Under the pieces are notes generated by a model. It saw nothing but the letters and a program-made list of their open reading frames with translations. It ran no database searches and had not been told where the DNA came from. A DNA stretch of 64,000 nt from JASHPR01 sp963729365 (GTDB lineage: Bacteria > Actinomycetota > Actinomycetes > Streptosporangiales > Streptosporangiaceae), in assembly GCA_963729365.1 (NCBI GenBank), contig CAVSNQ010000018.1, positions 62,001-126,000 of the forward strand, in the 5' to 3' direction. This document shows positions 1 through 9,792 of this stretch, piece by piece (the first letter of the stretch is position 1; every line of letters begins with the position of its first letter). Both the position numbers and the translations under genes were made by a program.

Positions 1-1016
1 TAGCGCCCGTCGAAGATGGTTTCCCTGATGTAGCTGGTGCCGTCGGCCAGGGTGCTGAGCGCCATGATCGGCGACTGCAGGTCGGTCGCGAACCCCGGGA
101 ACGGGCTGGTGATCACGTTGATCGGGCGCATCGTGCGCTCCCTGCGGACCTGCAGGATGGCTCCGTGGGTCGCGAACTCCACCCCCATCTGCTCCAGCTT
201 CCAGCGCACGACGCCGAAATGATCCAGGGAGGCGCCCACCAGGCTCAGCTCCCCGCCGGTGATGGCGGCGGCCATGGCGAAGACCGCGGCGTCGATGCGG
301 TCAGGCATGACCGTGTGCTCGACGGCGGTCAGCTTCTCGACCCCGTTGACCGTCACGAACCCGGTGCCGCCGCCGCTGATGTCGGCACCCATCTTGCTGA
401 GGAACGAGATGACGTCGAGCACCTCGGGCTCCATCGCCGTGTTGTCGATCACGGTGGTGCCCGGAGCCAGCGCCGCCGCCATGATCAGGTTCTCGGTGCC
501 GGTGTGCGACGGGGTGTCCAGGTACAGGTGCGCGCCCCGGAGCCGGTCGGCCTTGATCCGGATCGTGGCATCGTCCTCGTCCACCGTGGCGCCCAGCCGG
601 GCAAAGCCGCGGTAATGAAAGTCAAGGTTGCGGCTGCCGAGATTGCACCCGCCGACGCCCTCGATGGTGGCCTCGCCCAGCCGGTGCAGCAGCGCGGGCA
701 CGAACAGCACCGAGGCGCGGAAGCTGCGGGCGATGTCGGCGGGCAGCACCGGGCTGGTCAGCTCGGAAGCGTCGACGACCAGGGTCCGCTCTGCCTCGTG
801 AAACTTGACGGTTGCCCCCAGCGCCTGCGCCAGTTCCACCGCCCGGCGCACGTCCTCGATCACCGGGACGTTCCTGAGCACCGTGCGCCCCTTGTCGGCC
901 AGCAGCGAGGCCGCGATCATCTTGAGCGCTGCGTTCTTAGCACCCTGCACGAAGACTGTGCCCTGCAGCGGTTGACCGCCGCGCACGCGATAGCGGGTCT
1001 CAGGGCGTGTGGTCAT
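1..1016 (-). CDS. murA: UDP-N-acetylglucosamine 1-carboxyvinyltransferase family (MurA-like), 3' end missing
   Basis: The reverse strand reads 338 residues from an ATG at 1016 to the left edge with no stop, so the C-terminus lies outside. The family transfers enolpyruvate from PEP to UDP-GlcNAc, the first committed step of peptidoglycan synthesis in the cytoplasm. Visible family marks are GAKNAAL near residue 25 (PEP/UDP-GlcNAc-binding Lys), RAS near residue 85, a conserved Cys in the loop GGCNLGSRNLDFH, the TGTENLIMAA segment, PDRIDAA, and FATDLQ with the conserved Asp. The active-site loop usually reads GC-x-IG-x-RPVD-x-H; here the Cys and Arg are kept but Pro-Val is replaced by Asn-Leu. 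That suggests a divergent MurA paralogue rather than the main enzyme. A GGGAG lies about 12 nt before the ATG. It is transcribed away from the purine cluster. Confidence 0.88.
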   Translation of the reverse strand, partial: MTTRPETRYRVRGGQPLQGTVFVQGAKNAALKMIAASLLADKGRTVLRNVPVIEDVRRAVELAQALGATVKFHEAERTLVVDASELTSPVLPADIARSFRASVLFVPALLHRLGEATIEGVGGCNLGSRNLDFHYRGFARLGATVDEDDATIRIKADRLRGAHLYLDTPSHTGTENLIMAAALAPGTTVIDNTAMEPEVLDVISFLSKMGADISGGGTGFVTVNGVEKLTAVEHTVMPDRIDAAVFAMAAAITGGELSLVGASLDHFGVVRWKLEQMGVEFATHGAILQVRRERTMRPINVITSPFPGFATDLQSPIMALSTLADGTSYIRETIFDGR

Positions 1017-1331
1017 AGTGCTGGTGCTCCCGTCCGTCGAGTGCGCGGCATCACTATCCCGGCTATCCGGGCCCGCCGACTGCACGGCCGTGGCCTCTGG
1101 CCAATCAGACGGCAGGCCGCCTGATAGCAGGCAGCCTGATTCAGGTGTCGTCCAGTATTCCACCGCTCCCGAGCCCCCCAGACCATGACGGCGATGTTGC
1201 GTAGAGTATCTGACTAGTAACTACCCGCTATGAGCCGGGTGTTGCGATGAGTTTTTCGACCGGGCGTTCCGGTACGGTATGACCGGAGTTCCGGGGGACC
1301 TTATGGGCGCGGATTGCGTGGCGCGCCATTC
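1017..1331. other. Intergenic region between murA and purC
   Basis: This 315-base gap separates the murA start (reverse strand) from the purC stop (reverse strand). It must hold the murA promoter and the end of the pur transcript. I see short imperfect inverted repeats around 1100-1140 but no convincing hairpin with a U-tract, no tRNA, and no open frame with coding character. Confidence 0.5.
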
Positions 1332-2177
1332 CTAGCTCCATCGCCGGCCGGTGATGCCCTGGTAGGCGCGCACATATGTATCACGGGTGCGCTCCACCAC
1401 CGGTTCGGGCAGCGGCGGCGGCGCCTGGCCGCCGTAGCGGTCCCAGCCGGATTCCGGTGACGTGAGCCAGTCCCGCACGTACTGCTTGTCGAGTGACGGC
1501 TGGCTCCGCCCGGGCTGCCACTGATCGGCGGGCCAGAACCGCGACGAGTCCGGCGTCAGCACCTCGTCGGCCAGCAGCAGCGCGCCGTCCGGGCCGAAGC
1601 CGAGCTCGATCTTGGTGTCGGCGACGATGATGCCGCGCCGGGCGGCCAGCTCGGCGCCGGTCCGGTACACCGCGAGGGTGATCCGCTCGAGTTCCGCGGC
1701 CACGTCCGCGCCCACGAGCCCGGCGACGGCGGTCACCGGGATGTTCTCGTCGTGCTCGCCGCGGGGCGCCTTGGTGGCGGGCGTGAACACCGGGCCGGGC
1801 AGCCGCTCGCCCTCGCTCAGCCCGGCCGGGAGCGCCGCGCCGCAGATCGTGCCGGTGCGCCGGTAGTCGGCGAGGGCGAAGCCGGCCAGGTACCCGCGGG
1901 CCACGCACTCCACCGGAACCATGGCCAGCCGTCGGCACGCCATCGCCCGGCCGGCGAACTCGGCCGGGATGCTGGCGTCCACCAGGTGGTTGGCCACGAG
2001 GCCGGCGAGCCGCTCGAACCACCACAGCGAGAGCTGGGTCAGGATCTTTCCCTTGTCCGGGATCTCGGTCTCCAGCACGTAGTCGAAGGCGGAGATCCGG
2101 TCCGTGGCCACCAGCAGCAGCACGCCGTCGTCGGTCTCGTAGAGCTCGCGCACCTTCCCCGAGTAGACGTGCCTCAT
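1332..2177 (-). CDS. purC: Phosphoribosylaminoimidazole-succinocarboxamide synthase (SAICAR synthetase)
   Basis: The protein is 281 residues. It ligates aspartate to CAIR with ATP, giving SAICAR in de novo purine synthesis. The N-terminus MRHVYSGKVRELYE is the typical ATP-grasp start of the family, followed by ATDRISAFD, GKILTQLS and, near residue 200, IVADTKIELGF, all conserved PurC segments. The frame is open a further 26 codons upstream, but that part is not PurC-like and would run through the purB stop. The ATG at 2177 lies 4 bases after the purB stop, so translation is probably coupled. It is the last gene of a purD-purB-purC run read leftwards. Confidence 0.95.
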   Translation of the reverse strand: MRHVYSGKVRELYETDDGVLLLVATDRISAFDYVLETEIPDKGKILTQLSLWWFERLAGLVANHLVDASIPAEFAGRAMACRRLAMVPVECVARGYLAGFALADYRRTGTICGAALPAGLSEGERLPGPVFTPATKAPRGEHDENIPVTAVAGLVGADVAAELERITLAVYRTGAELAARRGIIVADTKIELGFGPDGALLLADEVLTPDSSRFWPADQWQPGRSQPSLDKQYVRDWLTSPESGWDRYGGQAPPPLPEPVVERTRDTYVRAYQGITGRRWS

Positions 2178-2181
2178 GGCC

Positions 2182-3548
2182 TCACGCCAGCCGCTCGAGC
2201 CGCTCGAAGACGGCGCCCAGCCGCTCGACGTAGCGTTCCGGGCGGCAGGCCTCATCGAGCCTGGCCTCGTCCAGTGGCTGGCCGTCCGCGGCCGCGTGCT
2301 TGCGCAGGGTCTCCCGGAACGGCGTTCCGCTCCGGTAGGTGTCCATGGCCGCCGCCTGGACCAGCGCGTACGCGTCCTCGCGGGACATCCCGGCCGCGAC
2401 CAGCTCGAGCAGCACCGCCGAGGTGTAGATCAGGCCGTGGGTCAGGCGGATGTTATCCAGCATCCGGGCCTGGTCCACGACCAGCCCGCTGATCAGGCTG
2501 GCGGTCTCCTCGAGGAGGTAATCCGTGACGGCCGCCGCGTCGGGCAGCGCGACCCGTTCCGTGGACGAATGCGAGATGTCCCGCTCGTGCCACAGCGGGA
2601 TGCCCTCCATCACCGGCACGACCTGGGCCCGGACCACGCGGGCCAGGCCGCTGATCCGCTCCGCGCGGACCGGGTTCCGCTTGTGCGGCATGGACGACGA
2701 GCCTTTCTGGCCCGGGCCGAAGGGCTCGGCCAGCTCGGCGATCTCGGTCTGCTGCCCGAGCCTGACCTCGACGGCGACCGCCTCGCACACACTAGCGATC
2801 AAGGCCAGAACGCTAGTCCACTCGCTGATCCCGTCGCGGAAAACGACCTGTGTGGCGACGTCGGCCGGGCGCAGGCCCAGTTCGGCCATGACCTGTGACT
2901 CGATCGCCGGGTCGATGTTGGAGTAGCTGCCGACCGGCCCGGAGAGCTTGCCGACGGCGACCGCCTCGCGGGAGCGCCGCAGCCGGCCGGAGCACCTGGC
3001 CATGGCGAACGCGAAGTCGGCGACCCGGTGCCCCCAGATGTCCGGCTCGGCGTGGATGCCGTGGGTCCGGCCGGCCCGGAGCGTGGAGCGGTGCGCCAGC
3101 GCGTGGTCCCGCAGCGCGGCGGTCAGCGCGGTGGTCTTGGCCAGCAGCAGGCCGGTGGCCTCGGTGAGCTGGAGCGCCAGCCCGGTGTCCAGCAGGTCGG
3201 ATGAGGTCATGCCGAAGTGAACGTACGCCGCGGCTTCCCGCGGGACCGTGTTGTCGGCCCAGGCGGACAGGAACGCGATCACGTCGTGGCCGGTCACGGC
3301 CTCGATCGCGGCCACCGCCTCGGGGGTGGGCGGTGGCGCGGCCCGCACCGGCGGCACGCTGTCGGCGGGCACGGTGCCCGCCCGCGCGTGCGCTTCGAGC
3401 ACCAGGGTCTCGATCTTGCACCAGAGCTCGTACTTGTGCGCCTCGCTCCAGACGCGCCCCATCTCGGGCAAGGTGTACCGCTCGATCACCCCCCCATCCT
3501 GCCGCAACCCCGGAAGTGCCAGGCGCGGCGCGCCCAGCTCGGGCGGGG

Positions 3549-3552
<4 letters not shown>
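2182..3552 (-). CDS. purB: Adenylosuccinate lyase
   Basis: This 456-residue fumarase/aspartase-superfamily enzyme cleaves SAICAR to AICAR and adenylosuccinate to AMP, each time releasing fumarate. The signature SSMPHKRNP is near residue 290, and TSSDLLDTGLALQL and RTHGIHAEP mark the other two active-site segments. I place the start at the ATG at 3552, which overlaps the purD stop as ATGA. A GTG 21 codons further in (VIERYTLPEMG) is a possible alternative, because many PurB proteins begin close to the RYTLPEM motif. The frame runs open far upstream through antisense of purD, but that is not coding. It lies between purD and purC in a tight operon. Confidence 0.95.
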
Positions 3553-4814
<1,262 letters not shown>

Positions 4815-5037
4815 GGCGGCGAGCCTACCGGCCGCGACCGGGTGCGGGACGGTCAGGACGGGCGCGCCGCCAGGATCCTGCGCCGCTCGGTGGTCCCGTG
4901 GTGAGTGACGGTGACGGTATCGAAGCGACCTGCCGCATGCCGTGCTCACCGCAGGCTGCTCCGCTGAGCGCTGACGTGACCATGCTGGTTGAGCGTTTCC
5001 GGGGGCGGCTGCTGTTACCGCGTTACCGGCCTCGTCC

Positions 5038-6321
5038 TCAGATCAGCGGGCGGAGCTGGAGCGTCTGATCACGCCTCGGGCCCACGCCGATCCCGCACAG
5101 CGGCGCGCCGATCATGTCCTCGAGCGCCCGTACGTAGGCCTGGGCGTTGCCGGGGAGATCCCCGAACTCCCTGGCCGAGGAGATGTCCTCCCACCAGCCG
5201 TCCAGGTACTCGTAGACCGGCACCGCGTGGTGGAAGTCGGTCTGCGTCATGGGGACCTCGTCATGCCTGGTCCCGTTCACGTCGTAGGCCACGCAGACCG
5301 GCACCCGCTCCAGGCCGGACAGCACGTCGAGCTTGGAGAGGAAGTAGTCGGTGATCCCGTTGACCCGCGTGGCGTACCTGGCGATGACGGCGTCGAACCA
5401 GCCGGTGCGGCGCGGCCTGCCGGTCGTGACGCCGTATTCCATGCCGGTCTTTCTCAGCCATTCGCCTTCCGCGCCGGTGAGCTCGGTGGGGAACGGGCCC
5501 GCGCCCACCCTGGTCGTGTACGCCTTCACGATCCCGATCACCTTGGTGATCCTGGTCGGGCCCACCCCCGAGCCGACGCAGGCCCCGCCGGCGGTGGGCG
5601 AGGACGAGGTCACGAACGGGTACGTGCCGTGGTCGACGTCCAGCTGGGTCGCCTGGGCGCCCTCGAGCAAGACCACCTGGCCTTGTTCCAGCGCCTTGTT
5701 GATGATCAGGCCGGTGTCGGCCACGTAGCGCTGCAGCCGCTGGAAGTGGCCCAGGTACTCCTTGGCTGTCGCCTCGGCGTCGATCCCGCGGCGGTTGTAG
5801 ACCTTGGTGAGCACCTGGTTCTTCTCGCGCAGCACGAGCTCGAGCTTCTGGCACAAGATCCCCGGGTCCAGGAGATCCTGCACCCGGATCCCGACCCGCG
5901 CCGCCTTGTCGCCGTAGGTCGGCCCGATCCCCCGGCCGGTGGTGCCGATGCGGGAGCTGCCGAGGTAGCGTTCGGTCACCTTGTCGAGCGCGATGTGGTG
6001 CGGCATGATCAGGTGCGCGTTCGCCGAGATGAGGAGCCGGTCGCAGGACACGCCGCGGTCCTGCAGCCCGTCGATCTCCTCGAGCAGCACAGCCGGGTCG
6101 ATGACGACGCCGTTGCCGATGACGGGCGTGGCCTTCTTCGACAGCACGCCGGCCGGCAGCAGGTGCAGGGCGTAGCTCTCGTCGCCGATGACGACGGTGT
6201 GCCCGGCGTTGTTGCCGCCCTGGTACCTGACCACGTAGTCCACGTCGTCACCGACCAGGTCGGTCGCCTTGCCCTTGCCCTCGTCGCCCCACTGCGCGCC
6301 CACGATCACGATGGCGGGCAT
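5038..6321 (-). CDS. purA: Adenylosuccinate synthetase
   Basis: This 427-residue enzyme makes adenylosuccinate from IMP, aspartate and GTP, committing IMP to AMP. It contains the GTP-binding QWGDEGKGK near residue 10, QGGNNAGHTVV, GTTGRGIGPTYGDK, the VLLEGAQATQLDVDHGTYP segment and TTGRPRRTGWFD, all family signatures at expected spacing. The start is the ATG at 6321, preceded by a good GAAGGAG about 8 bases upstream. Seventeen open codons further upstream are not PurA-like. With purB it completes the two AMP-branch steps inside this window. Confidence 0.96.
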   Translation of the reverse strand: MPAIVIVGAQWGDEGKGKATDLVGDDVDYVVRYQGGNNAGHTVVIGDESYALHLLPAGVLSKKATPVIGNGVVIDPAVLLEEIDGLQDRGVSCDRLLISANAHLIMPHHIALDKVTERYLGSSRIGTTGRGIGPTYGDKAARVGIRVQDLLDPGILCQKLELVLREKNQVLTKVYNRRGIDAEATAKEYLGHFQRLQRYVADTGLIINKALEQGQVVLLEGAQATQLDVDHGTYPFVTSSSPTAGGACVGSGVGPTRITKVIGIVKAYTTRVGAGPFPTELTGAEGEWLRKTGMEYGVTTGRPRRTGWFDAVIARYATRVNGITDYFLSKLDVLSGLERVPVCVAYDVNGTRHDEVPMTQTDFHHAVPVYEYLDGWWEDISSAREFGDLPGNAQAYVRALEDMIGAPLCGIGVGPRRDQTLQLRPLI

Positions 6322-6426
6322 GTCACCAGGCTCCTTCGCGTAACGCCGAAACCCCTGCTCGCAGCTATGCATGTCCAGGCAAGCGCGACAGGGGCTCTTG
6401 CGTTGCGATGCTACCGGATGCGGCGG

Positions 6427-6843
6427 TCAGGTCGGATCAAGGGCTTGCGCGGCGGCCGCGCTGCTGTCGCGGAGAAAGTCGCGGCAGCGGCCCGCCTCGT
6501 CGTCCTCCCCGATGGCGGCGGCGGCGACCGCGAGCATGTGCAGCGAGCGCAGGAAGCCGCGGTTCGGCTCGTGGTCCCACGGGATGGGCCCGTAGCCCGT
6601 CCAGCCCGCCCGGCGCAGCTGATCCAATCCTCGGTGGTAGCCGGTCCTCGCGTACGCGTAGGTGGCGACCGGGTCACCGCGTTCCATCGCGCGCTCGGCC
6701 AGCGCGGCCCAGGCGGCACAGTAGGCGGGATAGCTGGCGGCCACGCTGGCCGGGTCGGTGCCGCTCCGCAGCGCCGCGCTGGCCTCGGGATTGTCCGGCA
6801 GGTAGGTGGGCGGCGGACCGCCGAGCAGGTTCTCGTGCGTCAT
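6427..6843 (-). CDS. DUF3151 family protein
   Basis: This 138-residue protein of unknown function belongs to a family conserved across actinobacteria. The N-terminal block HENLLGGPPPTYLP, the central YAYARTGYHRGLD and the IPWDHEPNRGFLRSLH segment match what I remember of DUF3151 proteins. It looks helical and TPR-like, with no signal peptide or membrane segment. I chose the ATG at 6843, which gives the family-like MT-HENLL start. An in-frame ATG at 6852 would add three residues, and neither has a clear ribosome binding site. It is divergent from the aldo/keto reductase, with only about 30 bases between starts. It lies near purA and fba as in Streptomyces. Confidence 0.85.
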   Translation of the reverse strand: MTHENLLGGPPPTYLPDNPEASAALRSGTDPASVAASYPAYCAAWAALAERAMERGDPVATYAYARTGYHRGLDQLRRAGWTGYGPIPWDHEPNRGFLRSLHMLAVAAAAIGEDDEAGRCRDFLRDSSAAAAQALDPT

Positions 6844-6874
6844 GGCAGTCATCTTGCCCGATAGGTTTGACCAC

Positions 6875-7747
6875 ATGGCGGATGGCGACCTCGTTGCCGC
6901 GGCGAGCGGCGTGTTCTCACTCGGCGGCAACGTGGCGGTCACCCGCCTCGGGTACGGCGCGATGCGGATCACCGGCCGGGGCATCTGGGGGGAGCCCCGG
7001 GACCGGGGCGAGGCGATCCGGGTGCTGCGCCGTGCGGTGGATCTCGGCGTCGACTTCATCGACACGGCCGACTCCTACGGGCCGTTCGTCAGCGAGGAGC
7101 TGATCCGCGAGGCGCTGCATCCCTACGACAGCGTCACGATCGCCACCAAGGGAGGCCTGACCCGGAGCGGGCCGGATCAGTGGGGCACGGTCGGCCGGCC
7201 CGAGTATCTCAGGCAGTGCGTGGAGATGAGCCTGCGCCGCCTCGGCCTGGACACGATCGACCTCTACCAGCTGCACCGGATCGACCCGCAGGTCCCAGCC
7301 TCCGACCAGGTGGGCGAGCTGGCTGACCTCCGCAAGGAGGGCAAGATCCGGCACATCGGGCTGTCCGAGGTGACCGTGGCAGAAATCGGCGAGGCCCGGC
7401 TGACCGCGCCGATCGCGTCCGCGCAGAACCTCTACAACCTGCTCGACCGCAGGTACGAGGACGTACTGGACTACTGCGAGCGGGAAGGGCTTGGGTTCAT
7501 ACCGTACTGCCCGATCGCGACCGGCCAGTTCGCCTCGTCGTTCGGCCCGCTGGCCCAGCTGGGCAGGCAGGCCGGCGCCACCGGCGTCCAGCTGGCCCTG
7601 GCCTGGATGCTGCGCCGGTCTCCGGTCATGCTGCCGATCCCGGGCACCGGCTCGGTGGCGCACCTGGAAGAAAATGTCGCCGCCGCCCAGGTCGAGCTGA
7701 CCGATGAGCAGTTCGGCGCCCTGTCGGCCCTCGCCGCCGCGGGCTGA
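6875..7747 (+). CDS. Aldo/keto reductase
   Basis: This 290-residue NADPH-dependent oxidoreductase of the aldo/keto reductase superfamily is a TIM barrel. The catalytic tetrad is readable: Asp and Tyr in DFIDTADSYG, Lys in ATKGG, and His in LYQLHRID. The C-terminal MLPIPGTGSVAHLEEN is the cofactor-phosphate-binding region. It resembles the YdbC/PdxI-type subgroup, but the substrate cannot be told from sequence. The ATG at 6875 fits the family start. A TAGGTT box ends 7 bases before it, so the transcript could be leaderless. The 23 open codons upstream overlap the DUF3151 start and are not family-like. Confidence 0.9.
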   Translation: MADGDLVAAASGVFSLGGNVAVTRLGYGAMRITGRGIWGEPRDRGEAIRVLRRAVDLGVDFIDTADSYGPFVSEELIREALHPYDSVTIATKGGLTRSGPDQWGTVGRPEYLRQCVEMSLRRLGLDTIDLYQLHRIDPQVPASDQVGELADLRKEGKIRHIGLSEVTVAEIGEARLTAPIASAQNLYNLLDRRYEDVLDYCEREGLGFIPYCPIATGQFASSFGPLAQLGRQAGATGVQLALAWMLRRSPVMLPIPGTGSVAHLEENVAAAQVELTDEQFGALSALAAAG

Positions 7748-7759
7748 CTCCGGGCCGGG

Positions 7760-8782
7760 TCAGCCGATCTGCTTGCCCGCCGACATCAGGTCCTGGCAGG
7801 CCTGGACGACGCGGGCGGACATCGACTCTTCCCCGGCCTTGCCCCAGGCCCGGGGGTCGTAGGCCTTCTTGCTGCCGACGTCGCCGTCGACCTTGAGCAC
7901 GCCGTCGTAGTTGGTGAACATGTGGCCGGCGACGGGCCGGGTGAAGGCGTACTGGGTGTCGGTATCCACGTTCATCTTGACCACGCCGTACGAGATCGCC
8001 TCGCGGATGTCCTCGAGCGCCGAGCCCGACCCGCCGTGGAACACCAGGTCGAAGGGCTTGTCCAGGTGGTACTCGGCGCCGACCGCGTCCTGGATCTCCT
8101 TCAGCACCGAGGGCCGCAGCCTGACGTGGCCGGGCTTGTAGACGCCGTGCACGTTGCCGAACGTCGCGGCCAGGATGTACCGGCCCCGCTCGCCGAGACC
8201 CAGTACCTCGGCGGTGGCCAGCGCGTCTTCCGGTGTGCTGTACAGCTTCTCGTTAATCTCGCCGACGACCCCGTCCTCCTCGCCGCCGACGACCCCGATC
8301 TCCATTTCCATGATCATGTGCGCGGCGGCGCATTTCTCCAGTAGTCCGGCGGCAATCCGCAGGTTCTCGGCCAGCGGCACGGCGGAGCCGTCCCACATGT
8401 GGGACTGGAAGAGGGGTTCCTCCCCGCGCGCCACCCGCTCGGCGGAAATCTGGACCAGCGGGCGCATGTATCCGTCCAGCTTGTCCTTGGGGCAATGGTC
8501 GGTGTGCAGCGCGACGTGGACCGGGTACTTCGCGGCCACCGTCCTGGCGAAGTGAGCCAGCGCCACAGCTCCGGTGACCATGTCCTTGACTGACTGACCG
8601 GACAGGTACTCGGCCCCACCCGTGGAGATCTGGACGATCCCGTCGCTGCTGGCCTCGGCGAACCCGCGGAGCGCCGCGTTCAGCGTCTGGCTGGACGTCA
8701 CGTTTATCGCCGGATAGGCGAAACCGTGCTCTTTCGCACGGTCGAGCATCTGGGCGTATATATCTGGCGTCGCGATGGGCAT
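7760..8782 (-). CDS. fbaA: Class II fructose-bisphosphate aldolase
   Basis: This 340-residue zinc-dependent aldolase interconverts fructose-1,6-bisphosphate with DHAP and glyceraldehyde-3-phosphate in glycolysis and gluconeogenesis. Zinc and substrate ligands are visible in HTDHCPKDKLDGY, FGNVHGVYKPG and FHGGSGS. The N-terminus MPIATPDIYAQML is typical of the longer actinobacterial/E. coli type. A GAGAGGGAG motif precedes the ATG. The gene converges on the aldo/keto reductase, with only 12 bases between stops, and diverges from the small membrane protein at 8984. Confidence 0.96.
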   Translation of the reverse strand: MPIATPDIYAQMLDRAKEHGFAYPAINVTSSQTLNAALRGFAEASSDGIVQISTGGAEYLSGQSVKDMVTGAVALAHFARTVAAKYPVHVALHTDHCPKDKLDGYMRPLVQISAERVARGEEPLFQSHMWDGSAVPLAENLRIAAGLLEKCAAAHMIMEMEIGVVGGEEDGVVGEINEKLYSTPEDALATAEVLGLGERGRYILAATFGNVHGVYKPGHVRLRPSVLKEIQDAVGAEYHLDKPFDLVFHGGSGSALEDIREAISYGVVKMNVDTDTQYAFTRPVAGHMFTNYDGVLKVDGDVGSKKAYDPRAWGKAGEESMSARVVQACQDLMSAGKQIG

Positions 8783-8983
8783 GACGGTCGCTCCCTCTCA
8801 CTCGGTACGCGTCCAGTATCCCGGCCGGTTCCGGAAACCAGCGCGGAGGCCCGGAAAAGCGCGGCCAATTCCGGGACCGCCCGGAAAACCGAATGGCCGA
8901 ATCGCCGGCGTGTCGCCGGCGGGTCGCCAGCGGATTATGCAGGTTAACGGAAGGTGACGCGATCCAGGTCTAGTGTCGTCTGC

Positions 8984-9103
8984 ATGGGACGTCACGATCC
9001 CGATCCACGGGCGCGCTTGCGGTACCTGGTTACCGGAGTGGTAGTGCTGGTCCTGATCGCCCTGGTCGTGGTGGGGATCTCCGCGCTGCACGCCCTGACC
9101 TGA
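8984..9103 (+). CDS. Predicted 39-residue single-span membrane protein
   Basis: An ATG at 8984 opens a 39-codon frame ending in TGA at 9103. The product has a short charged N-terminus (MGRHDPDPRARLRY) and then about 20 strongly hydrophobic residues rich in Val, Leu and Ile (residues 15-34). That gives one transmembrane helix with a positive cytoplasmic side. No ribosome binding site is obvious. It lies between the divergent fba start and the pyrE 3' end. I do not recognise the family; coding status rests on hydrophobicity and codon character only. Confidence 0.5.
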   Translation: MGRHDPDPRARLRYLVTGVVVLVLIALVVVGISALHALT

Positions 9104-9132
9104 GGCAGCTGAGCCTTCGGGCGGGGCGATGC

Positions 9133-9667
9133 TCAGCCGAGGCCCAGGTCGGCCAGTTCGTAGGCGGCGCGGTACGGCAGGCCGCGCTCGGTGACCCGCT
9201 GCCTCGCCCCGCGGTCCACGATGACGGCCACGCCCACCACGTCGGCGCCGGCCTCGAGCAGCACGTCCACCGCGGTCAGCACGGAGTTTCCCGTGGTCGA
9301 CGTGTCCTCTACGGCCAGCACGCGCGCCGGCCACGTCCGGCCCTTCGATCCTGCGCTGCAGGCCGTGAGCCTTCTCGGTCTTGCGCACCACGAAGGCATC
9401 CAGCTTCCGGCCCTGAGCGCCAGCGACGTGCATCATCGCGGCGGCCACGGGGTCGGCGCCGAGCGTCAGGCCCCCGACGGCGTCATAGTCAAGATCGGCG
9501 GTCACCTCGAGCATCACCCGCCCGGCGAGCGGCGCGGCGGAGCCGTCCAGGAGCACCCGGCGCAGGTCGATGTACCAGTTCGCCCGCTGCCCGGACGCCA
9601 GCACCACGTCGCCGTGGATCACCGCCTTGGCCCGGATGGCGTTAAGCAACTCGCTACGGTCAGTCAC
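9133..9667 (-). CDS. pyrE: Orotate phosphoribosyltransferase, interrupted by an apparent single-base frameshift
   Basis: PyrE joins orotate to PRPP, giving OMP in pyrimidine synthesis. Reading left from a GTG at 9667, the frame gives MTDRSELLNAIRAKAV, LASGQRANWYIDLRR, GLTLGADPVA and FVVRKTEKAHG, then loses homology after GPDVAG. The remainder, RVLAVEDTSTTGNSVLT and VAVIVDRGA (the PRPP loop and C-terminus), continues in another frame to a stop at 9133. Removing one base from the GC-rich stretch at 9321-9330 joins the halves as VAG-RVLAVEDTSTTG, giving a normal length of about 177 residues. So it is either a one-base sequence error or a recent null mutation. A TTG at 9676 is an alternative start. 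Confidence 0.9.
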
Positions 9668-9690
9668 GGCAGACAAGCCTATCCGGAGCC

Positions 9691-9718
9691 TTGAATGGCC
9701 AACGCTGAGAGCTAACCT
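9691..9718 (+). promoter_or_regulatory. Possible promoter for the NYN-domain gene
   Basis: TTGAAT at 9691-9696 and TAACCT at 9713-9718 are separated by 16 bases in the 125-base gap between the divergent pyrE and NYN-domain starts. They resemble a weak sigma-70-type promoter reading rightwards. It is a visual match only. Confidence 0.3.
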
Positions 9719-9792
9719 GTGATCTGCGCGTTATGTCACGAGGCCGGCCATGCGCTGGTAACGTCTCGCCCCGAGGGGAAGGGCGGTATCGG

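Noticed and set aside
165..1124. Long rightward open frame opposite murA
   Set aside because: High-GC shadow of the murA coding strand; composition is His/Arg/Gly-rich nonsense without domain character.
1100..1140. Terminator between purC and murA
   Set aside because: Inverted repeats are short and imperfect, with no U-tract.
9301..9340. Programmed frameshift in pyrE
   Set aside because: No slippery heptamer or downstream structure is visible, and pyrE is not known to use one; sequence error is simpler.
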